A stretch of 64,000 nucleotides of DNA from contig NZ_CP091110.1 of the NCBI RefSeq assembly GCF_021560175.1, positions 4,838,501-4,902,500 of the forward strand. Reading direction: 5' to 3'. Each line of letters opens with the position of its first letter. The first letter of the stretch is position 1. Source of the DNA: Neobacillus drentensis (lineage in GTDB: Bacteria > Bacillota > Bacilli > Bacillales > Cytobacillaceae). Under the pieces are notes generated by a model. The model did not search any database, was not told the DNA's origin, and was given only the letters and a program-made list of their open reading frames with translations. The position numbers and the translations under genes were made by a program. Shown here in pieces: positions 1-7,261 of this stretch.

Positions 1-107
1 GCAGTTAATCCACCTTGTGACCCGTATGCATCCGGGTCTGGACGGATATGACGGTGAACAATAATCGTTTCATATTGTTTAATCGCTGTTAAAATTTGCT
101 CAATCAT
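1..107 (-). CDS. nrnA: Partial NrnA, bifunctional oligoribonuclease/PAP phosphatase (N-terminus only)
   Basis: Only the first 35 or so codons are inside the window; the gene continues past its left edge. The start ATG at 107 follows an AAGGAG site seven bases upstream. The visible residues include [14 protein letters not shown], the DHH-type metal-binding N-terminal motif of NrnA (YtqI), which degrades nanoRNAs and dephosphorylates 3'-phosphoadenosine 5'-phosphate. It is divergent from ytpI, as in B. subtilis where ytqI, ytpI and ytoI are neighbours. Identification rests on this short motif plus synteny. Confidence 0.85.
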   Translation of the reverse strand, partial: MIEQILTAIKQYETIIVHRHIRPDPDAYGSQGGLT

Positions 108-196
108 GACACTGCTCCTTATGTACCAATTATGGCTTTTTTTTTCAATCCACGATAAAATAGTAGAAGATCTCAAGAAATATGGAGGATTGAATA

Positions 197-508
197 ATGT
201 TTGTACTCGTTGTATTGATTGTCGTTTTATTTGCTTTCTACTTATTTTATAAAACAAAATACATTAGAAGCAACCGTCAGGTAGAAAAGAAATGGCTTTC
301 CGCAAAATCAAATATTGCACTTGGCCTTTTTGTCTGCTTCTTTGGCATTAATCATCTTGTCTTTATATCCGAGACTACCACATCATACATTATTGCATCC
401 ATCTTTACTATTTATGGTGCTTACTTTAGCTGGATTGGCTTCAAAAAATATAAGCATTACCTTCCGTTTGCTATTGAAGAGGCTAATAGTCTTGAAGCCC
501 AAAAATAA
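197..508 (+). CDS. ytpI: YtpI family small membrane protein
   Basis: This 103-residue protein has three hydrophobic stretches: residues 1-18, about 41-58, and about 63-82. They suggest a small integral membrane protein. A GGAGG site eight bases before the ATG supports the start. Its position between nrnA and ytoI and its length match YtpI of B. subtilis, whose function is not known to me. No catalytic motif is visible. The gene is followed at once by a strong terminator and is probably monocistronic. Confidence 0.75.
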   Translation: MFVLVVLIVVLFAFYLFYKTKYIRSNRQVEKKWLSAKSNIALGLFVCFFGINHLVFISETTTSYIIASIFTIYGAYFSWIGFKKYKHYLPFAIEEANSLEAQK

Positions 509-513
509 GTCGA

Positions 514-547
514 GCCGCTTCTCAAAAGGAAGCGGCTTTCTTTTTAA
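514..547 (+). terminator. Rho-independent terminator of ytpI
   Basis: A 7-bp stem GCCGCTT/AAGCGGC with a 9-base loop is followed by TTTCTTTTT. It starts five bases after the ytpI stop. Confidence 0.85.
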
Positions 548-550
548 TTA

Positions 551-790
551 GACTGTGTTAAGGGATAATGTTGATTTTCAGCATGTTGATTGGAGCGGAA
601 GGCGGCGAAGACTCCTCGAAAATGCTATCGCATTTCCTTCGTGCGTGGGCGGATTCGAGGATGCAAATTCAAAGTCCTGCGGGAGTACGGGGCAGCGGAG
701 ACCCCACAGGCGCAGGTGCGCCGAGGAGGCTCCCCGGCACGCCCGCGGAAAGCGAAGCCGCCTGGAGCGGAAATCAACCTTCAAGATTAA
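551..790 (+). repeat. MITE-like GC-rich repeat, copy 1 (with a 58-bp insertion)
   Basis: This copy shares its sequence with 15534-15720. Both contain GTTGATTGGAGCGGAAGGC-type left sequence, a GC-rich core with GGGGAGACCCC and GGCGC..GCGCC hairpins, and a CGCCTGGAGCGGAAATCAAC right end. The left tip reads CTGTGTTAA, which is the inverted form of the TTAACACAG right tip seen in copy 2. Copy 1 carries about 58 extra bases (roughly 617-674) in the core. Its right end reaches the stop codon of ytoI at 787-789. No transposase is encoded, so mobilisation would have to be in trans. Confidence 0.75.
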
Positions 791-2106
791 TTCCGATCAA
801 TTAACTGACACATCATCATCGCTTTACCCACTAACACACTTTCATTAAAAACCTCTACATCTACTTTTCCAAACTTACGGCCAACTTCCAGCACTTTAGG
901 AATAATTTCTAAAGTACTTTCCATCTGAACCGGTTTTAAAAAGTAAATTGTCATATTCTCTACAACCAAATCGCCTTTTTTATAACTGCGCAAAATCCGA
1001 TTTGCCGCTTCAGACACAATTGTGGTAAATACCCCATATGAAATGGTTCCGAGATGATTAGTCATTTGGGGTGTTACTTCACAGGAGTAAACTTCTTCTC
1101 CTTTAGCTTTCCCTTGGACTAAAGCCATTTGGTTGGTAATGATATCGTCAATTGTTTCACCAACCTGGGGCTGGCGCTGATTCATTTGCAGGGCCTTTAA
1201 TACATCTTGACGACTGATAATTCCCTCAAGACGATTGGAATCGTCGGTAACAGGCAAGACCTCTATCCCTTCCCAAACCATTGTATGGGCTGTTGAGGCG
1301 ACACTTGTTTTTCCGTTAACCGCCATTGGATTTTTTGTCATGATCTTATCAATCGATGTCTCTAATTCCTGACCCAGTATATCTTTACTTGTGACCATTC
1401 CCTGAATTTTCATGTTTTGGTCGACAACAGGGTAGCGGCTATGAGTGGTTTTTTGATTTAATTCATGCCACTTGGACACTTTATCTGAAGTTTTGAGATA
1501 ATAGGTTTCATCAAGCGGTGTTAAAATGTCTTCTACTAGAATGATTTCTTTTTTGATTAATTGGTCATAAATGGCCCGGTTAATCATCGTTGCTACCGTG
1601 AAGGTATCATAACTAGTTGAAATGACCGGTAATTCCATAGTATCGGCCAGCTTTTTCACATGCTCTTCACAGTCAAATCCACCAGTAATTAAAACAGCGG
1701 CTCCTTCTTTTAAGGCAAGCTCATGTGCCTGTGTCCGGTTTCCGACAATGAGGAGATTACCAGCCTCTGTATAGCGCATCATGGCTTCTAATTTCATCGC
1801 GCCAATGACGAACTTATTTAGGGTTTTATGCAAACCAGTTCTTCCGCCTAATACCTGCCCATCCACAATATTTACGACTTCGGCAAAGGTAAGCTTTTCA
1901 ATATTTTCTTTCTTTTTTCGCTCAATCCTAATCGTGCCAACCCGTTCGATCGTGCTGACATATCCTTTATTTTCAGCTTCTTTTATCGCTCTGTAGGCCG
2001 TTCCTTCACTTACGGTCATCGCCTTGGCGATTTGCCGCACTGATATTTTTTCCCCAATTGGAAGTCCATCAATGTATTGCAAAATTTGTTCATGCTTAGT
2101 AGCCAA
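787..2106 (-). CDS. ytoI: YtoI: HTH-DRTGG-CBS-thioesterase multidomain protein
   Basis: The 439-residue protein has four parts: an N-terminal winged-helix DNA-binding domain (about residues 1-65, with SVRQIAKAM..SEGTAYRAI), a DRTGG domain (about 70-185), two CBS motifs (about 190-310) and a C-terminal hotdog thioesterase-like domain (about 330-435). CBS pairs usually bind adenine nucleotides, so this may be a ligand-responsive regulator; the actual signal is unknown. I chose the TTG at 2106 (M-A-T-K-H-E-Q), which has a GGGTGA site five bases upstream. A GTG nine bases earlier is possible but lies inside that site. Its 3' end abuts a MITE-like repeat. Confidence 0.85.
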   Translation of the reverse strand: MATKHEQILQYIDGLPIGEKISVRQIAKAMTVSEGTAYRAIKEAENKGYVSTIERVGTIRIERKKKENIEKLTFAEVVNIVDGQVLGGRTGLHKTLNKFVIGAMKLEAMMRYTEAGNLLIVGNRTQAHELALKEGAAVLITGGFDCEEHVKKLADTMELPVISTSYDTFTVATMINRAIYDQLIKKEIILVEDILTPLDETYYLKTSDKVSKWHELNQKTTHSRYPVVDQNMKIQGMVTSKDILGQELETSIDKIMTKNPMAVNGKTSVASTAHTMVWEGIEVLPVTDDSNRLEGIISRQDVLKALQMNQRQPQVGETIDDIITNQMALVQGKAKGEEVYSCEVTPQMTNHLGTISYGVFTTIVSEAANRILRSYKKGDLVVENMTIYFLKPVQMESTLEIIPKVLEVGRKFGKVDVEVFNESVLVGKAMMMCQLIDRN

Positions 2107-2230
2107 GACCTTCACCCTTTATTGTTTGAATTCCAATTCATCCAGTCTTAAACCGGAATTATGTCTATTTTCCATTATAGAGTGTTAAAAGTCTTGATTC
2201 AATGCGGTTTCTCACAATTTAAATGCAAAG

Positions 2231-2250
2231 AGCGCCTTTTTTGAGGCGCT
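2231..2250 (-). terminator. Hairpin downstream of the 78-aa membrane gene
   Basis: A perfect AGCGCC/GGCGCT palindrome lies about 45 bases after the stop of the minus-strand gene. Its T tract is weak (CTTTGC), so this is only a probable terminator. Confidence 0.45.
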
Positions 2251-2293
2251 GCTTGCTAGGAGCCTTGAAATCTCCTAAGGAAATAAAGAAGGA

Positions 2294-2530
2294 TTAATGG
2301 TAGGAACGGGACTTTTTCTTTACACGTCCTGACTGCATTTTTCGCAACGATTTCTTTGGACTATAGAGGATACCTGTTAGATTCCCTGCAATGACAACTA
2401 ATGCAAAAGCCAGCCATGTTAAGGAAAAGATCCCTTGTGTGTTGTCAAGGTTAATTGACAATCTAGGTACAGCAAAATAGAGCATAAAGGCCGCAAACAA
2501 TAAACAGAGTAGATATCGGTTCTTTTTCAT
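2294..2530 (-). CDS. Small two-helix membrane protein, function unknown
   Basis: I do not recognise this 78-residue protein. It has a basic N-terminus, a first hydrophobic segment at about residues 4-21, a second at about 35-58, and a very basic C-terminal tail (KKSLRKMQSGRVKKKSRS). It should therefore have two transmembrane helices with a positively charged cytoplasmic end. The start chosen, MKKNRYLL at 2530, has GGAGG seven bases upstream; an ATG two codons earlier is too close to that site. It lies between ytoI and ytkL, all on the minus strand. Confidence 0.6.
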   Translation of the reverse strand: MKKNRYLLCLLFAAFMLYFAVPRLSINLDNTQGIFSLTWLAFALVVIAGNLTGILYSPKKSLRKMQSGRVKKKSRSYH

Positions 2531-2612
2531 TTTCATTTCCTCCCTAAAAGACTGCTTGTTTCATTTTTATGCTAGAGGTAGGAAAAAAAGTATGTGAAAA
2601 CCTAAAGAACCA

Positions 2613-3293
2613 TTAAATTTCTATTGCCTCACCTGGTGCGAGGACGAGTCCATTTTTATTAGGGAGCATTTCAAGAAATTGATTCGGGTCTTGTTTAATT
2701 GGCGGGAAGGTATTGTAATGGATTGGAACCACTGTTTTAGCTCTTAACAGTTCGGCCGCATAGGCAGCATCCTCTGGACCCATTGTATAGTTATCACCAA
2801 TTGGCAGGAAGGCAAGGTCGATTGGATGACGGTCGCCAATTAATTTCATATCGGAGAAAAGTGCAGTATCACCTGCGTGGTAAATGGTCTTCCCTTCACT
2901 CATAAACAAGATTCCAGCAGGCATTCCGCAATACACGATTTGATGATCATTTGTGGTATAGCTTGAGCCATGGAAGGCCTGGGTCAGCTTTATTTTGCCA
3001 AAATCAAATTGATAGGAACCTCCGATATGCATACCATGTGTTTTTACGCCCTGCCAGCTTAAGAACGTAGATAATTCATCCGTGGCCACTACAAGCGCGT
3101 TATTCCTTTTGGCCAGCTCTACAGTATCACCGACATGGTCATTATGGCCATGTGATAATATTATCGCGTCGACTTTCACATCTTGCGCCTTTAAGTCCGT
3201 TAAGGAATTGCCTGTAATGAACGGGTCAATGATGATATTTTTTCCTGCCGTATTAATTTGAACAACTGAATGCCCATGATAAGATATTCTCAT
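2613..3293 (-). CDS. ytkL: YtkL, UPF0173 metal-dependent hydrolase (MBL fold)
   Basis: The 226-residue protein belongs to the UPF0173 branch of the metallo-beta-lactamase fold. The metal-binding motif HGHNDH is near residues 49-54. Further ligands fit the HAGDT segment near residue 139 and the late histidine in VPIHYNTFP near residue 192. Family members are short cytosolic hydrolases whose physiological substrate is unknown. A GGAG site lies nine bases before the ATG. The gene precedes the divergent M24 peptidase gene, an arrangement common in Bacillaceae. Confidence 0.9.
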   Translation of the reverse strand: MRISYHGHSVVQINTAGKNIIIDPFITGNSLTDLKAQDVKVDAIILSHGHNDHVGDTVELAKRNNALVVATDELSTFLSWQGVKTHGMHIGGSYQFDFGKIKLTQAFHGSSYTTNDHQIVYCGMPAGILFMSEGKTIYHAGDTALFSDMKLIGDRHPIDLAFLPIGDNYTMGPEDAAYAAELLRAKTVVPIHYNTFPPIKQDPNQFLEMLPNKNGLVLAPGEAIEI

Positions 3294-3320
3294 TCTTACC
3301 TACTCCTTTTTATTTATAGG

Positions 3321-3400
3321 CTGTGTTAATTTGAATGTTGATTTCCGCTCCAGGCGGCTTCTCTCTAATCAACAGGCTAAAAAATCAACATAACCTTTTC
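3321..3400 (-). repeat. MITE-like repeat, internally deleted copy
   Basis: Read on the minus strand, both ends of the element seen at 551-790 and 15534-15720 are present. The right end (CTGTGTTAAT..ATTTCCGCTCCAGGCGG on the plus strand) is at 3321-3361, and the left end (ATCAAC.GGCTAAAAAATCAAC) is at 3367-3395. The GC-rich core of roughly 110 bp is missing. This is the pattern expected of an internal-deletion derivative. Confidence 0.65.
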
Positions 3401-3551
3401 TAAGTATTTCCCTAAGAATTTAGGAATTCCTTCTTACTTTATACCCATAACTGCTTCTTTTTAGTGCATGATAAGGTATGATAGTTTACATTCACCATTA
3501 ATCTTGTTACGCTCATTTTGGATTTGATATTTAACAAGGGGGTCCCCTAAT

Positions 3552-4649
3552 ATGAATCAACGATTAGTAAAGCTTCAAACTTGGATGAAGGAAAATGAAA
3601 TTGAAGTCAGTTTTTTGACCTCTTCAGAAAATGTATTTTATTTAAGCGGCTATTATACTGACCCGCATGAAAGACTTCTCGCACTTGCAGTATTCCAAGA
3701 AGAGGAGCCATTTTTGGTATGCCCTTCTATGGAAGTGCATGATGCGAAACGGTCTGGCTGGGCCCATGAGATTATCGGATACAGTGACATTGAAAATCCG
3801 TGGGAACTGATACTAAACTCGATCAATAAAAGAATTCATAAAGTTTCGAAGGCTGCAATTGAAAAAGAACATATGAACGTTGAGCGCTATGAACGGCTTT
3901 TAAGTTTGTTTCCGCACGCTTCGTTCGTATCGGCAGAAGAAAAATTACGGATGCTTCGCATGATTAAGGATGCACAGGAATTAAAAATCATTGAAGAAGC
4001 TTGTGCGCTGGCAGATTTCGCTGTTCAGTTTGGTGCTAGTGAAATTAAAGAAGGAAAAACAGAACTTGATGTACTAAATGCTTTGGAATACGCACTGAAA
4101 CAAAAGGGCGTAACCGAAATGTCGTTTTCAACCATGGTTCTAACAGGTGCAAATGCTGCTTCTCCTCATGGTACCCCAGGAGGAACTAAAATAAAAAAAG
4201 GCGATCTCGTCTTGTTTGATTTAGGTGTTGTGGTTGACCGGTATTGCTCCGATATTACAAGAACGGTTGCGTATGGAGATATTAACGATAAGCAAAAAGA
4301 AATTTATGATACGGTCTTGAAGGCTCAACTTGCTGCGATAGCCGCTAGTAAACCTGGGGTGAGCGCTGCAGAGGTGGACCTTACCGCACGACGAATCATT
4401 TCAGATGCCGGTTACGGGGAGTTTTTCCCTCACCGCTTAGGGCATGGTCTTGGGATTAGTGTCCATGAATATCCGTCATTAACAGAGACCAATCAGTTGA
4501 TAATCGAAGAAGGTATGGTTTATACCATTGAACCCGGTATCTATGTCCCAGAAGTTGCTGGCGTCCGTATTGAGGATGATGTGTATATTACGGCGGATGG
4601 AGCAAAAGTGATTACTAATTTCCCAAAAGAGCTGCAAATTATTAAATAA
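3552..4649 (+). CDS. M24 family Xaa-Pro dipeptidase/aminopeptidase
   Basis: This is a 365-residue pita-bread metallopeptidase. A creatinase-like N-terminal domain spans about residues 1-130 and the M24 catalytic domain the rest. The five metal ligands are visible: FDLG (Asp near 226), SDIT (Asp near 237), HRLGHGLG (His near 300), the Glu in TIEPGIY near 331, and the Glu in VRIEDD near 345. It removes N-terminal residues linked to proline, in the cytosol. B. subtilis has several paralogues (PapA/YqhT, PapB/YkvY), and I cannot decide which is the orthologue, so no symbol is given. The start follows an AAGGGGG site. A candidate 6S-like RNA gene lies directly downstream. Confidence 0.9.
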   Translation: MNQRLVKLQTWMKENEIEVSFLTSSENVFYLSGYYTDPHERLLALAVFQEEEPFLVCPSMEVHDAKRSGWAHEIIGYSDIENPWELILNSINKRIHKVSKAAIEKEHMNVERYERLLSLFPHASFVSAEEKLRMLRMIKDAQELKIIEEACALADFAVQFGASEIKEGKTELDVLNALEYALKQKGVTEMSFSTMVLTGANAASPHGTPGGTKIKKGDLVLFDLGVVVDRYCSDITRTVAYGDINDKQKEIYDTVLKAQLAAIAASKPGVSAAEVDLTARRIISDAGYGEFFPHRLGHGLGISVHEYPSLTETNQLIIEEGMVYTIEPGIYVPEVAGVRIEDDVYITADGAKVITNFPKELQIIK

Positions 4650-4668
4650 AATTTGGGACCTTTTTACA

Positions 4669-4697
4669 TTGAACTCTGTAAGGATTTGATGTATTAT
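4669..4697 (+). promoter_or_regulatory. Sigma-A promoter for the structured RNA
   Basis: TTGAAC at 4669-4674 and TATTAT at 4692-4697 are separated by exactly 17 bases. They are placed so that transcription would start at about 4703, at the foot of the terminal stem of the downstream RNA. Confidence 0.7.
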
Positions 4698-4702
4698 AAC
4701 AA

Positions 4703-4896
4703 TACAAGCTGCGTTGTACGTAATCATAATAAAGTTTTAACCTTTAAGCTGTAAAAGGGAGTTTAACTATCGAAGCGGAAATGACATGCCTCTGTCTATA
4801 GGACATGGAGGACACGCAGGAACGTTTCTGAGAACACCCACTTTGAGGAGTGGTGGTTTAAAACTTTCTTATATCTCTACGGCAAATGCGGCTACA
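4703..4896 (+). ncRNA. Candidate 6S RNA-like structured RNA (about 190 nt)
   Basis: No reading frame occupies this stretch, but it has its own promoter and a downstream terminator. AGCTGCGTT (4707-4715) pairs with AATGCGGCT (4885-4893), closing a 187-nt structure. Inside that, AAAGTTTTAA (4731-4740) pairs perfectly with TTAAAACTTT (4858-4867). A small hairpin CCACT/AGTGG sits at about 4839-4855. A long rod with closing stem, bulges and a large central loop of about 190 nt is the architecture of Firmicutes 6S RNA, which binds sigma-A RNA polymerase. The 6S label is inference from shape and size; that it is a structured transcribed RNA is better supported. Confidence 0.6.
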
Positions 4897-4910
4897 TAAT
4901 TGTTTTATAA

Positions 4911-4940
4911 AACCAGCTTTCTAGTGAAGCTGGTTTTTCT
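4911..4940 (+). terminator. Terminator of the structured RNA
   Basis: The perfect 9-bp stem AACCAGCTT/AAGCTGGTT is followed by TTTCT. It lies about 17 bases after the closing stem of the RNA. Confidence 0.8.
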
Positions 4941-4944
4941 ATGT

Positions 4945-4976
4945 AAAAAAGAAGAGGTCCCCGCCTCTTCTTTTCT
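4945..4976 (-). terminator. Terminator of the GFG-repeat gene
   Basis: The 9-bp stem AAGAAGAGG/CCTCTTCTT with a GC-rich loop is followed, on the minus strand, by a run of Ts. It lies just beyond the stop codon at 4982. Confidence 0.8.
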
Positions 4977-4981
4977 TACTA

Positions 4982-5335
4982 TTAATAAAAGTAAGGATAT
5001 GGGTAATATGGGTAATAGTACGGGTAACCGAAATACGGGTATCCATAACCATATAAATATGGTGCTGTTAATAAGGCACCTGCTGCCAAGCCACCTAAAA
5101 ATGGCAGCCCAAAACCGCCAAGGCCCCATCCCCATCCCCACGGCCTGCCAAAACCGAAACCGAAGGGTCTGCCAAAGCCAAAGCCAGGTCGACCAAACCC
5201 AAATCCGAAGCCCGGACGACCGAAGCCGAAGCCTGGGCGGCCAAAACCTCCAAAATGACCGAAGCCTCCAAAGTGGCCAAACCCATGGTGGAGTCTTTCA
5301 TCTCCCGTATTTATTCCATACATTTCAGTTGTCAT
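4982..5335 (-). CDS. Gly/Phe-repeat, Tyr/Pro-tailed small protein, function unknown
   Basis: This 117-residue protein is strikingly low in complexity. Residues about 17-75 are built from GFG, GFGRP and HFGGFG units. A short hydrophobic helix follows (GGLAAGALLTAPY, about 80-92), then a Tyr/Pro/Gly tail (YGYGYPYFGYPYYYPYYP). Proteins of this style in Bacillaceae are often linked to spore coats or cell surfaces, but I see no diagnostic domain and no signal peptide, so that link is only a guess. A GAGGAG site eight bases upstream supports the ATG at 5335. The terminator directly after it indicates a single-gene transcript. Confidence 0.7.
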   Translation of the reverse strand: MTTEMYGINTGDERLHHGFGHFGGFGHFGGFGRPGFGFGRPGFGFGFGRPGFGFGRPFGFGFGRPWGWGWGLGGFGLPFLGGLAAGALLTAPYLYGYGYPYFGYPYYYPYYPYPYFY

Positions 5336-5473
5336 TGTTCATTCTCCTCTTTTTATAGTTGACACACTAAAGAATATGCAAGATTACCAATAAGCTCTTG
5401 GGTAAATGCCCTTTATAGCTTATTTTCCAAGGACATATGACTACCTCTATTACAAGGTTTGGTTACCAAAACA

Positions 5474-5504
5474 AAAAAGCTGCCTAATTTAGACAGCTTT
5501 TTGT
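5474..5504 (-). terminator. Terminator of the 52-residue gene
   Basis: The AAGCTG/CAGCTT stem with inner CTAA/TTAG pairing is flanked by A and T runs. It lies 15 bases downstream of the small gene on the minus strand. Confidence 0.75.
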
Positions 5505-5518
5505 CAGAAACTCAACTT

Positions 5519-5677
5519 TTATTCCTCAACAGCAGCAAAATCACTATTGTTTGCAAGTGCCGTTCCTTCACCTATAAATCCGCTATTATAAGAGTTCAAA
5601 ATCTGCTGGCTTACCTCCATTGTCCCCTTTTCGTCAAATTCAAACGTATACTTGTTCTTTGATTCACCTTTTACCAT
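5519..5677 (-). CDS. 52-residue small protein, function unknown
   Basis: This short frame reads M-V-K-G-E-S-K-N-K-Y-T-F-E-F-D ... and ends -F-A-A-V-E-E. It encodes a soluble, acidic peptide with alternating hydrophobic and charged residues (KYTFEFDEKGTMEV), a pattern consistent with a small beta fold. An AGGGGGG site lies nine bases before the ATG and a good terminator follows, which argues for a real gene. I do not recognise a family. It sits between the GFG-repeat gene (also minus strand) and the universal stress protein gene (plus strand). Confidence 0.6.
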   Translation of the reverse strand: MVKGESKNKYTFEFDEKGTMEVSQQILNSYNSGFIGEGTALANNSDFAAVEE

Positions 5678-5782
5678 ACTTTCATACCCCCCTTTTGTTT
5701 ATGTTACTTCATTATTGTTCGAAAAATTGAAACAATTATTCGTTGTTAAATATTGTATAATCAAGGTGAGGAGATGATAATC

Positions 5783-6235
5783 ATGGGACTTAAATATCGA
5801 AATATTTTAGTCGCTATTGATGGGTCAAAAGAAGCAGAGTGGGCATTCAAAAAAGGGGTAGAAATCGCCAAACGAAATGATGCACGTATGATACTCGTTC
5901 ATGTAATCGATACAAGGACTTTTGCCTTAGTTGAAGCATATGATACGGTTATTGGTGACCGAACAGAAACACAAGCAAAAGAAATGCTCGAAAAGTATCA
6001 ACAGCAAGCTGTTGAAGCCGGATTAACAAATGTTCAATATGAGATTGAGTACGGCTCTCCCAAAATTCGCATCCCTAGAGATATAGCCAAAAAACATCAT
6101 GTAGATTTAATCCTCTGCGGGGCTACCGGAATGAATGTGGTGGAAAGATTCTTTATCGGAAGTGTTTCAGAACATATCACTCGTTACTCACCTTGCGATG
6201 TTCTAATCGTTCGAACCATAAAAGATGCTGAATAA
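5783..6235 (+). CDS. Universal stress protein, UspA family
   Basis: The 150-residue single Usp domain begins MGLKYRNILVAIDGSKEA, the usual first strand with the Asp that contacts ATP. The ATP-binding signature G-A-T-G-(9)-G-S-V-S-E-H is at the C-terminal third (GATGMNVVERFFIGSVSEH), so this member probably binds ATP. The chosen start at 5783 has AGGTGAGGAG nine bases upstream; the ATG at 5774 touches that site and is unlikely. A terminator follows directly, so the gene stands alone. Its role is probably cytosolic stress survival, inferred from the family. Confidence 0.85.
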   Translation: MGLKYRNILVAIDGSKEAEWAFKKGVEIAKRNDARMILVHVIDTRTFALVEAYDTVIGDRTETQAKEMLEKYQQQAVEAGLTNVQYEIEYGSPKIRIPRDIAKKHHVDLILCGATGMNVVERFFIGSVSEHITRYSPCDVLIVRTIKDAE

Positions 6236-6250
6236 ACTTTATATATTTTA

Positions 6251-6281
6251 AAGCACGGCGCTCACCGCCCGTGCTTTTTCG
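6251..6281 (+). terminator. Terminator of the usp gene
   Basis: The 8-bp stem AAGCACGG/CCGTGCTT is followed by TTTC, 15 bases after the usp stop codon. Confidence 0.8.
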
Positions 6282-6350
6282 TTAAAAGTTAAATATATTA
6301 TCGTGAATGATCTTTCTATCTATAGTACAATTAAAACAATTATTTTAAGA

Positions 6351-6366
6351 TGGTGCCTGACACCAT
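6351..6366. repeat. Short palindrome GGTGCC-TGAC-ACC type
   Basis: A small inverted repeat (TGGTGCCTGACACCA) lies in the leader of the next gene. It has no T run, so it is not a terminator. It could be a short interspersed repeat or a binding site. Confidence 0.35.
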
Positions 6367-6402
6367 TTCTACTATAGCGAAATTGAAATTGGAGGCAGAC
6401 AT

Positions 6403-6717
6403 ATGGTGGATCATTTTTATTTTGATGAACGTCTTGGAATTCCTGTGCCGGATTTAATGGTTGAGTGGGATGAATACAGCAAGGAAACGCAGCAGTTTAT
6501 CTTGCTTCATTGGGAAAAAATTCGCGGATCTATTCCCGATCGGATTGCTGAACTCGAACAGGAAATTAATCATAAACAGGCTAAGCTTTCTGATGAAAGT
6601 GACTTTCCCCTTTCGTGTAAGTTGAATACTGAAATAGCGGACCTTGCTTCTATCATTAATGATTTATGGCTCTGGTACCGTGCAGATCAAACCGTTTCCA
6701 CAAAAGTTCATCAATAA
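6403..6717 (+). CDS. Conserved hypothetical protein, 104 aa
   Basis: I do not recognise a named family. The protein is soluble and acidic, rich in Trp, Asp and Glu, and probably mostly helical (IPDRIAELEQEINHKQAKLSDE). No cysteine or histidine cluster and no membrane helix is visible. The GGAGG site seven bases before the ATG is strong, and a bidirectional terminator follows, shared with the convergent moaB. The length and clean expression signals support a real gene. Confidence 0.6.
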   Translation: MVDHFYFDERLGIPVPDLMVEWDEYSKETQQFILLHWEKIRGSIPDRIAELEQEINHKQAKLSDESDFPLSCKLNTEIADLASIINDLWLWYRADQTVSTKVHQ

Positions 6718-6744
6718 AAACTCCCTGCAAGAGGGAGTTTTTAT
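6716..6744. terminator. Bidirectional terminator between the 104-aa gene and moaB
   Basis: The 9-bp stem AAACTCCCT/AGGGAGTTT with a five-base loop is flanked by A and T runs on both sides, so it can serve both convergent genes. Confidence 0.85.
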
Positions 6745-6746
6745 GT

Positions 6747-7259
6747 TTATAGGTCTTTTTTCAATTCTCTAACGACATGTCCAATCTCAGGAAGAATTAA
6801 TTTGTTCATTGCTAATTTTACTGCTCCAGTAGAGCCTGGAGTTGAAAATACAGCTTTGTCTTTAACAACACCAGCTATTGCCCTGGATAGGATGGCTGCA
6901 GAGCCTATATCCTCCTCGTAACTCAGCATTCTAAACAATTCCCCAAAGCCGATTATTTCTTTCTCTAACAGCCCTTTAACCGTTTCGATGGTTACATCCC
7001 GCTTGGCAATTCCAGTTCCGCCATTCGTAAGAATCACATCGATCTCTTCTCTGCTACAGGCTTTAAGAATTTCACCTTGGATCGGTCCCGATTCATCTTT
7101 CACAATACAATAATCCACGATTATATGTCCTGCATCTTCAAGCATTTCGATCATTAACCGGCCACTTTTATCTGTTTCCTGATTTCTTGTATCACTAACA
7201 GTAATGACCATACAATTGACAGCCTTTGGTGCCTCACTTTTATGTTCTTGGGTACTCAT
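6747..7259 (-). CDS. moaB: MoaB, molybdenum cofactor biosynthesis protein B
   Basis: The 170-residue protein has the MoaB/Mog fold. VITVSDTRN occurs near residue 20 and the phosphate-binding NGGTG near residue 83, followed by DVTIETV, the molybdopterin-binding signature. It takes part in the adenylation step of molybdenum cofactor assembly in the cytosol. Its ATG at 7259 lies three bases after the stop of the upstream EcsC gene, and its GAGGTG ribosome site is inside that gene's last codons, so the two are translationally coupled. No other moa gene is in view. Confidence 0.9.
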   Translation of the reverse strand: MSTQEHKSEAPKAVNCMVITVSDTRNQETDKSGRLMIEMLEDAGHIIVDYCIVKDESGPIQGEILKACSREEIDVILTNGGTGIAKRDVTIETVKGLLEKEIIGFGELFRMLSYEEDIGSAAILSRAIAGVVKDKAVFSTPGSTGAVKLAMNKLILPEIGHVVRELKKDL

Positions 7260-7261
7260 CT

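Noticed and set aside
555-804. Overlapping small frames inside the repeat at 551-790
   Set aside because: They follow from the GC-rich repeat, lack ribosome sites, and are not kept in the other copies.
5100-5290. Tandem DNA repeats that might look like a CRISPR array
   Set aside because: The periodicity is that of GFGRP codons in a coding frame; there are no unique spacers of regular length.
4900-5358. 152-codon plus-strand frame over the GFG-repeat gene
   Set aside because: It is the mirror of a low-complexity repeat gene, has no ribosome site, and runs through two terminators.
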